Assembly (NCBI GenBank): GCA_027016055.1
Contig: JALWBF010000205.1
Coordinates: 1-18,539, forward strand
Direction: 5' to 3'
From: Archaeoglobaceae archaeon
GTDB lineage: Archaea; Halobacteriota; Archaeoglobi; Archaeoglobales; Archaeoglobaceae
Length of the DNA stretch: 18,539 nucleotides
The notes beneath the pieces were generated by a model. The model saw only the letters and a list, made by a program, of their open reading frames with translations, was not told where the DNA came from and searched no databases. Each line of letters starts with the position of its first letter. Position 1 is the first letter of the stretch. A program made the translations under genes and the position numbers. This document shows positions 1 to 5,970 of the stretch, one piece after another.

Positions 1-438
1 TCGAACGTAAATATTAAAACATTTACTCAGAATTTTCCTTAACAATGGTTGATTCTTTACAATCGCCCCCTCTGCCCTTCGAGATGCTATAGCCCCGTCA
101 TATCCGTTTTCTATTTCTCTCAGCAGTTTGACAAATTCCTGTGGAGGGACAGACCCATCTGCATCCACAAAACCGATTACATCTCCACTAGCTACTTCAA
201 AACCCTTCAACAGTCCTCCGCCTTTACCCAATCTTTCCTTAAATTCAATGAATTTGATCTCCGGAAATTTATCCGCTAAATTCCTCACAATTTCTGGGGT
301 TCTATCGGTGCAACCGTCCATCTCAACAATAATCTCAAAGTTAATGCCTAATTCATGAAACTTTTCTCTATAAGCCTCAAGTGTCCCTTTTATTCTCCTC
401 TCTTCATTGTATGCTGGAATGATTAGACTAAGCTTCAA
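1..438 (-). CDS. Family 2 glycosyltransferase, dolichyl-phosphate-sugar type (N-terminal part, cut by window edge)
   Basis: The minus strand from 438 to 1 is open for 146 codons without a stop. The protein begins LKLSLIIPAYNEERRIKGT, the classic GT2 nucleotide-binding strand, followed by a DGCTDRT acidic motif, a GKGGGLLKGFEVASGD segment and the metal-binding VDADGS motif at about residue 100. These are GT-A fold hallmarks of the dolichyl-phosphate glucose/mannose synthase and AglJ-like group, which load sugars on a polyprenyl-phosphate carrier at the cytoplasmic membrane. The start is TTG at 438, supported by a GGTGAT ribosome binding site at 444-449 with five bases between. No ATG fits, because the nearest ATG frame stops at once. 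The C-terminal part, where membrane helices would lie, is outside the window. With the flippase at 1117 it suggests a surface-glycan or protein N-glycosylation locus. The family is confident; the substrate is unknown. Confidence 0.88.
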   Translation of the reverse strand, partial: MKLSLIIPAYNEERRIKGTLEAYREKFHELGINFEIIVEMDGCTDRTPEIVRNLADKFPEIKFIEFKERLGKGGGLLKGFEVASGDVIGFVDADGSVPPQEFVKLLREIENGYDGAIASRRAEGAIVKNQPLLRKILSKCFNIYVR

Positions 439-443
439 GTCGA

Positions 444-449
444 ATCACC
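444..449 (-). promoter_or_regulatory. Ribosome binding site of the TTG-start glycosyltransferase
   Basis: On the minus strand the sequence GGTGAT lies five bases before the TTG at 438. It matches the anti-Shine-Dalgarno end of archaeal 16S rRNA and decides the non-ATG start. Confidence 0.7.
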
Positions 450-491
450 ATTATCACATTTATCCTAACAGCTAAATGACTAAAAAACCAT

Positions 492-525
492 TATATAACC
501 TCTACAAATATATAACCTCTACAAA
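492..525 (-). repeat. Perfect 17-bp tandem duplication carrying two TATA boxes
   Basis: The unit TATATAACCTCTACAAA occurs twice back to back (492-508 and 509-525). Read on the minus strand each copy gives GGTTATATA, a good archaeal TATA element. The copy nearer the glycosyltransferase would place transcription start near 469, leaving about a 31-base leader that contains the GGTGAT site. The duplication therefore looks like a doubled promoter for the minus-strand glycosyltransferase. Promoter role is inferred. Confidence 0.6.
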
Positions 526-554
526 TTTTGTTCTCTTACTTGTTATTTCCAATT

Positions 555-883
555 TTAACATTTCAATCTGGTAATCAATGGTTTGTGGAACTCGACTATA
601 ACTTCCTCAAGCACGTCTATATTGTCCCAATGCAGTAAGACATATCTTATGATTTTTGTCTTAGCTTACTAAGACACCTTTCAAGTTTTACTTTGGCTTT
701 GATCGTCTTAATCTTCCCAATATTTTCCTCGAGCTTCTTTAGGTTCCTCAGCAATCCCCACCACTCAAGGAAATCCTGATCGTCTCCAAGTTCTCCTTTC
801 TCGAATTTCTCCAAAAACTCATCGGAATACCCTCCTTTCAAGTTCGTTGATCTCCTAAGCAGATTTGCCTTTGCTTCTAACAA
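555..883 (-). pseudogene. Decayed small gene pair or frameshifted gene, possibly toxin-antitoxin-like
   Basis: Two protein-like stretches follow each other on the minus strand in different frames. The first (883-647) can be read from a TTG and gives 78 residues rich in helix-forming charged residues, with a GELGDDQDFLEWW core. Its frame has a stop only seven codons upstream of that TTG, so the N-terminus looks lost. The second (665-555) has no ATG, GTG or TTG, but reads as coding: IIRYVLLHWDNIDVLEE and then EFHKPLITRLKC before a stop. From memory, archaeal two-gene modules with a small acidic helical protein followed by a toxin of the DUF6516 type have this look, and the second piece would be only a toxin N-terminus. 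That assignment is weak. That the region is degraded coding DNA is better supported. The rest of 439-1116 shows no intact gene. Confidence 0.45.
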
Positions 884-1086
884 TGCAAGCTCTCTTCTAA
901 GTTATTCTTTGATTATCTGTGTTTCTTAATCTGTTGTGATCATTATTTCATCTTTTGCCAATACACTTTTTCGCATTTACACCCCTGCGAGCTGAAAGCT
1001 TCACAGTAGATCCGAAACAATCTGCCAACTTTCGGAACTACTGTTCGGTGCTGGAAGAGTCGATACTTCAACTCGGAAGCAAATCG

Positions 1087-1095
1087 TTTATAAAT
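1087..1095 (+). promoter_or_regulatory. TATA box of the flippase gene
   Basis: TTTATAAAT centred 26 bp before the GTG at 1117. This is the spacing expected if transcription begins at the start codon itself (leaderless mRNA), and it is the main reason for choosing that start. Confidence 0.55.
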
Positions 1096-1116
1096 TACCA
1101 ATACGTTTGCAATTCC

Positions 1117-2568
1117 GTGGAAAGGGAAATAGCGAAGTACAGTTACATAATGGTCTCAGCACTTATAGTATCGAGTCTCCTTAACTACCTATATCAGGTT
1201 GTAATGGGTATACTGCTACCAAAGCACGAATTTGGTGTTCTTGGTGTTGCACTTTCAATATTTTACATAGCTTCAGTGCTCACACAGAACACATTCTCAT
1301 GGAGCGGAACGAGGAGGATGTCTTCCGCATCAAGGATTGAGGACGTGCCAAGAGTTTTCAGAACAACAATTGCTGGAAACTTCGCCTTAGCTCTCATGGC
1401 TTCCGTGTTAATCCTATACTGCTCTCATAAGTCTGAAACCTATTTCGTGCCGAATGCACTTATTGTAATGGCTCTTATCCTTTCGGCACTTGTTAATTCC
1501 TATGCTTCTCTGCTCAGAGCTATGAAGAGGTTTCAGCAACTTGCCAGTGCAAACGTAATGTCGGCTTTTCTGAAGCTTCTCTTTGCAGTTATTCTCGTTA
1601 TGCTTGGCACCGGAGCTATAGGAGGTATCGCAGGCTTACTGATTTCGATTGCAGCAGTTTTGGGCTATCTGGCTTACCATGCAACCAAAATAGAATTGCC
1701 ACCATCAAAAGGCTTTGTTAAGGATATGATCCCGGAAACTTTCTTTGTTTCAATAATTTTCCTCGGAATTACGTTCATAATCAACTCCAGCATAATTTTC
1801 ATGAGGTTGTTCAGCGGTAGCGATGTCCTTGCTGGCGATTACAACGCTGCACTTACAATAGCAAGAGGACCCTTCTTTATCACCGCAGCGCTGATAAATG
1901 TGCTCTTCCCCTATATCTCCTCACCAAATAGCAAGAGGGAGGAGTATGCATTCCAGTCTGTAAAGTATATAATACTCCTTGTATTTCCGATTTGCGTGTC
2001 GATGGTAGTTGATCCAAAAACTTGGCTTAACTTATTTTTCGGTAAAAAGTATATGAGTGGGGCTGAAGTATTAAGATTTCTTTCAATTAGCATAGGTTTT
2101 GTTTCCCTTGCGTTTATAATCTCTTCAAACCTCGTTGCCTTTGAAAAGCTGAAAGTTCCTGCCGCATCATTACTAATTGCTTCAATTATACAGGTTGCAG
2201 TAGCATCTTTGAATGGTAATCCCGTGCTAATCTCAGCACTCTCTGTAGTTGCATCATCAACAGTTGCGGCAGTCTTGCTTGTAATATACTACGTCAGAAG
2301 GTTTTACTTCAAAGCGTCCTTAAAGCATCTTCTGAAGATAGCTGTCGCCTACTTCACCCTTTCAGCGGTGTTTCTGCTCATCCATCTCAACGGAAGGTTA
2401 CTATCGCTTGTGGAAATAGCCGTATCGTTTCTAATCTATTTCTTCATTCTTTCAATCTTAGGTCTTTTCGATGAAAAGGATGTAGATGTTTTGTTTTCTC
2501 CGCTTCCACGTCAATCTGTGGAAGGTTTGAGGAGGATAGTGTCAAAACTCAACAGCATAGGGAGATAA
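1117..2568 (+). CDS. Polysaccharide/lipid-linked oligosaccharide flippase-like membrane protein
   Basis: 483 residues from GTG at 1117, almost all hydrophobic, with a dozen or more likely membrane helices spaced evenly along the chain and short charged loops (for example GTRRMSSASRIEDVPR near residue 65). The layout, with an N-terminal VEREIAKYSYIMVSALIV start and a LLPKHEFGVLGVA loop after the first helix, matches the Wzx/MurJ/MATE-like polysaccharide transport superfamily. These proteins flip lipid-linked glycans across the membrane. The same frame is open back to a TTG at 955, but that 54-codon extension is not hydrophobic and looks unlike the family. A TATA box 26 bp before 1117 also argues for the shorter form. 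Its role fits the nearby glycosyltransferase, although that gene is on the other strand. The specific substrate is unknown. Confidence 0.8.
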   Translation: MEREIAKYSYIMVSALIVSSLLNYLYQVVMGILLPKHEFGVLGVALSIFYIASVLTQNTFSWSGTRRMSSASRIEDVPRVFRTTIAGNFALALMASVLILYCSHKSETYFVPNALIVMALILSALVNSYASLLRAMKRFQQLASANVMSAFLKLLFAVILVMLGTGAIGGIAGLLISIAAVLGYLAYHATKIELPPSKGFVKDMIPETFFVSIIFLGITFIINSSIIFMRLFSGSDVLAGDYNAALTIARGPFFITAALINVLFPYISSPNSKREEYAFQSVKYIILLVFPICVSMVVDPKTWLNLFFGKKYMSGAEVLRFLSISIGFVSLAFIISSNLVAFEKLKVPAASLLIASIIQVAVASLNGNPVLISALSVVASSTVAAVLLVIYYVRRFYFKASLKHLLKIAVAYFTLSAVFLLIHLNGRLLSLVEIAVSFLIYFFILSILGLFDEKDVDVLFSPLPRQSVEGLRRIVSKLNSIGR

Positions 2569-2603
2569 AACGCTCATTAAGAATTCGGAAGATGGTGCCA
2601 ACT

Positions 2604-2658
2604 GACTCCGACCAGCCCCCCTCATCGCCTTTCGGCTCAGTCTCTGCTGGTCGGAGTC
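2604..2658. repeat. Long inverted repeat: 13-bp perfect stem, 29-nt loop
   Basis: GACTCCGACCAGC at 2604-2616 pairs perfectly with GCTGGTCGGAGTC at 2646-2658. The loop contains a second small stem, which on the minus strand reads CTGA-GCC-GAAA-GGC-GATGA: a GNRA-capped hairpin closed by possible tandem G-A pairs. It lies between two convergent genes (stops at 2568 and 2662). It may act as a bidirectional terminator or be a structured RNA. No long T-run follows on either strand, so a simple terminator is not certain. Confidence 0.8.
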
Positions 2659-2661
2659 TCT

Positions 2662-3012
2662 TTAAAGGATCGATTCTATAACATCCCTCGAGACCCTAAC
2701 ATACTTCCCAACTATTGAAATAAAGATCTCTTTTTGTTTTGAGAATGTTATCCACCATGTATCCTCAAAACCCTCAACCTTACTCAATTCCTTCACGATC
2801 AATCTTATCTGGGCATCCGAAATCTTGTATCCTTTTTTCTCAAGAATTTTTCTTAGTTTTGATAAAGAAGCTACAAAATAACTAATTTTCTTACCCTTAT
2901 CAGATGAAACGTTCTTCATAGTGCCACACTTGTTGCAGTATGGATGTAGCTTAAGGATCCCGTTCTGCATTGGAGCCCAATCCTTTTTATTGGCTTCATG
3001 ATCGCACAACAC
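2662..3012 (-). CDS. Small conserved archaeal protein with zinc-knuckle N-terminus
   Basis: 116 residues from GTG at 3012 (TTG directly after is an alternative). The N-terminus has C3, H5 and then CNKC at about residues 26-29, a likely zinc-binding set. The sequence around it (LKLHPYCNKCGTMKNVSSDKG) looks like a zinc-ribbon turn. A basic helical stretch follows (SKLRKILEKKGYKISDAQIR), and then a WWITFSKQKEIFISIVGKY segment. The pattern resembles small archaeal DUF proteins of unknown function that I recognise only as a type. A TATA element at 3063-3070 lies about 55 bp upstream. It converges with the flippase gene, with the 2604-2658 hairpin between them. A nucleic-acid-binding role is possible but not shown. 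Confidence 0.7.
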   Translation of the reverse strand: MLCDHEANKKDWAPMQNGILKLHPYCNKCGTMKNVSSDKGKKISYFVASLSKLRKILEKKGYKISDAQIRLIVKELSKVEGFEDTWWITFSKQKEIFISIVGKYVRVSRDVIESIL

Positions 3013-3062
3013 AAAGTTATTGCTTCCTTAGGGAGTTTTTAAATTTTTTGAAAAACTTATAC

Positions 3063-3070
3063 TTATATAA
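3063..3070. promoter_or_regulatory. Symmetric TATA element between the zinc-knuckle gene and the tRNA side
   Basis: TTATATAA is palindromic and can serve either strand. On the minus strand it sits about 55 bp before the GTG at 3012. On the plus strand it sits about 50 bp before a strong GGAGGT site at 3111-3116. Confidence 0.4.
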
Positions 3071-3265
3071 CTTATCAATAGTATTAAAACATCAAATCCT
3101 ACAAACGAGCGGAGGTATGCGAGAATATGAGATCAAGTTTTGAGGTTTTAAAACACTTAGCCAACAATCAGCTCGAAAAACGCATAACCCAACTGGAACG
3201 ACATCTAAACACGCACTTCTTGCTTAAAGGGTTGATATTGCATAAGGAACCAAACAAAAGAATAG

Positions 3266-3340
3266 CGGACCCGGCGGGATTTGAACCCGCGACCTACGGC
3301 TTAGAAGGCCGTCGCTCTATCCATGCTGAGCCACGGGCCC
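3266..3340 (-). tRNA. tRNA-Arg (anticodon UCU)
   Basis: On the minus strand a full cloverleaf can be drawn. The acceptor stem GGGCCCG pairs with CGGGTCC (one G-U), followed by a G discriminator. The D stem is GCTC/GAGC, the anticodon stem ACGGC/GCCGT with loop CTTCTAA, and the T arm GCGGG-TTCAAAT-CCCGC. The anticodon is TCT, which reads AGA (and AGG by wobble), a major arginine codon in this genome. The CCA end is not encoded and there is no intron. The TATA-like sequence at about 3363-3373 gives the expected 25-30 bp promoter spacing. Confidence 0.96.
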
Positions 3341-3362
3341 TCAATAAGATTGAATTTAACCA

Positions 3363-3373
3363 GATTTAAAAAT
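3363..3373 (-). promoter_or_regulatory. TATA box of tRNA-Arg
   Basis: On the minus strand the run ATTTTTAAATC lies centred about 27 bp upstream of the tRNA 5' end at 3340. Confidence 0.5.
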
Positions 3374-3385
3374 GTTACGTAACCG

Positions 3386-3391
3386 TTATAT
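3386..3391 (+). promoter_or_regulatory. TATA box of the DUF2150 operon
   Basis: TTATAT centred 26 bp before the ATG at 3414, which predicts a leaderless transcript. It is only about 15 bp from the divergent tRNA promoter. Confidence 0.5.
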
Positions 3392-3413
3392 CTTCGCATG
3401 ACCATTTTACCGC

Positions 3414-3980
3414 ATGGAATTCTACACAGAGGAGAGGTTTAGGAACTGGATTAACAAAATAGCGGAAACTGAGGTTGATCTTGAAAGATCAGAATCGTTA
3501 AACGTATTCGATCAGGTCGTTGAAGATTTCACCGTAGCATGCTTAAACATAATCAGAGCTATGAAGGAAAGAGAGATCACGAAGAAGGAGGCGTTGAAGG
3601 AACTCGATGATATGAGCAAACTAATTCTCACCAGTGTAGACTTCGGTGATGAGATCAAGAACGAGCTCTTCGAGTTCATAAGGGAAAGCATAAAGACTGT
3701 TCTGTATTCGACCAAGCTGTATATAGAAGGTAAATCGAGCAAGAAGAGCTTCGAAGCCCTACTTAAGGAAGCCGTCAAGAAGGAGCAGAAAGGGGATTAC
3801 AGAGGAGCCTTTGAAGCTATTGCAAGGATGGGTGCAAAGATTCTGAAGGGGGAGAAGTTGCCGGAAAACCTTGAGATTCCGGAAGACGGTTTCGTTATCA
3901 ACTGGCTCGACGGAGTTGAGACGATAGACATGATTGTAAGAATTTCTGAGATTGATTCGGGCGATGAAGCTGAAGATTGA
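3414..3980 (+). CDS. DUF2150 family protein
   Basis: 188 residues, very acidic and mostly helical, without signal peptide or membrane segment. The opening MEFYTEERFRNWINKI and the pattern of acidic helices are typical of the DUF2150 family, found in methanogens, haloarchaea and Archaeoglobales and of unknown function. It probably forms a helical bundle. It heads a plus-strand gene group: the SWIM-protein gene starts 17 bp before its stop, so the two are likely translated together. The ATG start is set by the TATA box 26 bp upstream. No biochemical role can be read from the sequence. Confidence 0.85.
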   Translation: MEFYTEERFRNWINKIAETEVDLERSESLNVFDQVVEDFTVACLNIIRAMKEREITKKEALKELDDMSKLILTSVDFGDEIKNELFEFIRESIKTVLYSTKLYIEGKSSKKSFEALLKEAVKKEQKGDYRGAFEAIARMGAKILKGEKLPENLEIPEDGFVINWLDGVETIDMIVRISEIDSGDEAED

Positions 3981-4302
3981 AGATAATGTGGTTCAAGCTT
4001 TGAAGCACGGATTAAGTTACGAGTTATACAAGGCTTTACTGCTGAGCTACGGGAAGAGGGGAGAAAAAGCGTTCTTCTACGTAAAGGAGCGTAGGGTAAA
4101 GAAGTATAAGGACTTTTTCGTTGTCGTTGGTAGGGAGGAGTATTTGGTCGATGATTTCTTCTGCACCTGCAAGGACTTTCAGATTCGCTTGAAAGGACGT
4201 AAACCTTGCGCTCACATATTGGCTCTCTTCATAGCCAAAAATCTGAAAGCTTACGACGAATTCGATGCATACTACATCGACTTTCTGATTCCGAATGATT
4301 AA
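3964..4302 (+). CDS. SWIM zinc-finger domain protein
   Basis: 112 residues from ATG at 3964. A TTG four codons earlier is possible but less likely. A basic segment (KERRVKKYKDFFVVVGREEY) precedes a clear SWIM motif: C67-x-C69, twelve residues, then C82-x-H84, expected to bind one zinc ion. SWIM domains bind DNA or protein partners and occur in recombination-associated proteins of the Sws1 type, in MuDR-type transposases and in Snf2 relatives. Here the domain stands nearly alone, as in many small archaeal proteins. The gene overlaps the DUF2150 gene by 17 bp and is followed 26 bp later by the 426-residue gene. A nucleic-acid role is a family-based inference. Confidence 0.85.
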   Translation: MKLKIEDNVVQALKHGLSYELYKALLLSYGKRGEKAFFYVKERRVKKYKDFFVVVGREEYLVDDFFCTCKDFQIRLKGRKPCAHILALFIAKNLKAYDEFDAYYIDFLIPND

Positions 4303-4309
4303 TATTATT
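4299..4309 (+). promoter_or_regulatory. Possible TATA box of the 426-residue gene
   Basis: TTAATATTATT overlaps the end of the SWIM gene and is centred about 26 bp before ATG 4329. This gene may therefore also be transcribed separately as a leaderless mRNA. Confidence 0.4.
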
Positions 4310-4328
4310 CGTTTCCGATCTGAAGATT

Positions 4329-5609
4329 ATGTATGATGACGTCAAGGATTACTTAGCCTTCATTCTCAAACGCAACGGTTTTAGAGTTAAGAAGGATTAC
4401 AGATGCCCGGAAGGCTGGATAGACGTTGCCGGGTTTAAAACTGGTTTTTCCGTCGGAATAGATATAGGCAACCCGGAAAACGCAATTTCAAAGCTAATGA
4501 GTTATCCGTTTTCAATCAGAATAGTCGTCTGCGATGATTGCGATTACGAATCGAACGATATTATAGTAACTGATTTAAGCGGTCTCTGTAGAGTTTTAAA
4601 CATCGAATGCAGTCCTTCATTCGAAGAATGGCTGAAGCAGAGGAGAAATGAGGATTACGAGCTATACCGTATCGCTTTCGAACATCTAAGGGAAAAGCTG
4701 CCCGATGATGCGGTTGCCAGAAGGGCTATGGATGCGATAATCTATCTGTATATGGCCGAAGAGGTTATAGAGGATTACTCCGGAAAGGTTACGGAAAAGA
4801 TTCCCTTCGTAAGGTTGTATCCTACACTTGTAGAATGTGGGCTTGCGATAAGAGATACGAAGGAAATATTCGCTCCCAAGACGTTCATGACCTCATTAAC
4901 AAGGGAAGTCTTCAGAGTTGCGAAGGTTGCGGTTAGAGAGAGGATCAGAGAAAAAAGGAGAGAGATAGAAAAGATCATCGATGAAATAGGGAAAGATGTT
5001 CTGTATATCATCACCACCGGACTCGCCGAAAGGAAGGGCCTGGTTTTGAAAGAAATGGATGTCGCCAAATTCGAGGTTTCAGGCGAAAGCTTGGACGAAA
5101 TATACTACTCGATTCTGCCGATCTTTGCGAGTGTTGATGTTGACGAAATTCTCAAGATGTTCTACGGAAAGGAGTTCACACCCCTAACCGCACTCTGCAA
5201 GGTTATGTCCTACACCGTATTCTATCATAAGGCTAGAGAAATGTTCGAAAGGCTTTTTAAGATCGGCTTAACTTCGAAGGTTCCGGTTCATGACTATTAC
5301 GGCGAGTTCTTCGGATACGAATACAGAGCATCCAAGGAGGTTGCGGAGTTCCTTTCCAAACACGCATACGCAAAGATAGATGACGAAATCCCGCGAAAGT
5401 TCTACAACATTCTGCTCCTAGCCTTTCTAAAGACGACGCCTACCAAGGATCTGAAGGTCGCTCTCGAGAGGGGTATCGTTAGGGAAAAACCGGGAGGACT
5501 TGAGGTGGTGGATAGGGAGAGGTTTAAAGAGTTCATCAAGGCGAGGATGGCGAGGATCGTTGCTGAAGCCGTTGAGAGTATATTTTCCTCACGAGCTTCC
5601 TCAGGATAG
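4329..5609 (+). CDS. Uncharacterised protein, possible degenerate nuclease-like N-terminal domain
   Basis: 426 residues, soluble, function not recognised. The first 90 residues have an alternating pattern that recalls the PD-(D/E)XK nuclease fold: a helix (KDYLAFILKRNGFRV), then a strand with D32 (GWIDVAG), then a strand with D45 (FSVGIDIGN), then a helix and a strand (IRIVVCDD). The usual lysine after the second acidic residue is absent, so it would be inactive or bind rather than cut. The remainder is helical, with a long basic helix near residues 200-220 (VRERIREKRREIEKIID) and a winged-helix-like C-terminus. It follows the SWIM and DUF2150 genes. Its last 74 bp run antisense into the YkgJ-type gene. 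The fold proposal is speculative. Confidence 0.6.
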   Translation: MYDDVKDYLAFILKRNGFRVKKDYRCPEGWIDVAGFKTGFSVGIDIGNPENAISKLMSYPFSIRIVVCDDCDYESNDIIVTDLSGLCRVLNIECSPSFEEWLKQRRNEDYELYRIAFEHLREKLPDDAVARRAMDAIIYLYMAEEVIEDYSGKVTEKIPFVRLYPTLVECGLAIRDTKEIFAPKTFMTSLTREVFRVAKVAVRERIREKRREIEKIIDEIGKDVLYIITTGLAERKGLVLKEMDVAKFEVSGESLDEIYYSILPIFASVDVDEILKMFYGKEFTPLTALCKVMSYTVFYHKAREMFERLFKIGLTSKVPVHDYYGEFFGYEYRASKEVAEFLSKHAYAKIDDEIPRKFYNILLLAFLKTTPTKDLKVALERGIVREKPGGLEVVDRERFKEFIKARMARIVAEAVESIFSSRASSG

Positions 5610-5970
5610 CTTCAGCCATCCTCAAATCTTTTCTGCTCACAGAATCCTTTCTGGGGCAGATATCATCCACAACGGCTTTCCCCGTTTCGACATCCAAAAC
5701 GATGGGGTAAATTCTACAACCTATCGGTCTGTATTCGTATATCCTGCATCTGTTGGATTCGTCCAAAAAGTAGCATCTTCCGTTAACGTTCCTAAGCCTC
5801 GGAATTCCGTCGATTACGACAACGAAGTCCTCACGTTTAAATCCCAAGCTTTCTATCGTCGCTATGTCTTCTTCTGTCAAAGGCATCTCGGTTTGATAGC
5901 AACATCTACCGCAGAACTTTCCGTTTACAAAGCAGTCGACTTTAACTCCAAAACTCCTTCGCTTCCTCAT
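5536..5970 (-). CDS. YkgJ-type cysteine-cluster (zinc/iron-binding) protein
   Basis: 144 residues from ATG at 5970. An in-frame TTG at 5985 is less likely. Cysteines at 13, 20, 23, 24, 66, 75, 85 and 105 form the YkgJ/CxxCxxCC pattern, including KFCGRCCYQTEMPLTEEDI, CRIYEYRPIGCRIYP and a late DICPR. The family is thought to chelate zinc or an iron-sulphur cluster; its role is unknown, although links to redox or methylation chemistry have been suggested. The start lies 29 bp inside the preceding asparagine-synthetase-like gene, so the two form one unit. The last 24 codons overlap the end of the plus-strand 426-residue gene. That tail (SQRLQQRSSPSSP) is low in conservation character, so it may be extended read-through. 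Confidence 0.82.
   Translation of the reverse strand: MRKRRSFGVKVDCFVNGKFCGRCCYQTEMPLTEEDIATIESLGFKREDFVVVIDGIPRLRNVNGRCYFLDESNRCRIYEYRPIGCRIYPIVLDVETGKAVVDDICPRKDSVSRKDLRMAEAILRKLVRKIYSQRLQQRSSPSSP

Noticed and set aside
955..1116. 54-codon N-terminal extension of the flippase from TTG 955
   Set aside because: It is non-hydrophobic, unlike the family, and a TATA box sits inside it 26 bp before GTG 1117.
2604..2658. Box C/D guide RNA or standard K-turn
   Set aside because: CTGA and GATGA motifs are present but in the wrong order for terminal boxes and without the three-base bulge; kept only as a structured hairpin.
3127..3369. 80-codon plus-strand reading frame
   Set aside because: Its second half is the antisense of tRNA-Arg; the DPAGFEPATYGLEGRRS-type sequence is a known false protein made from tRNA genes.
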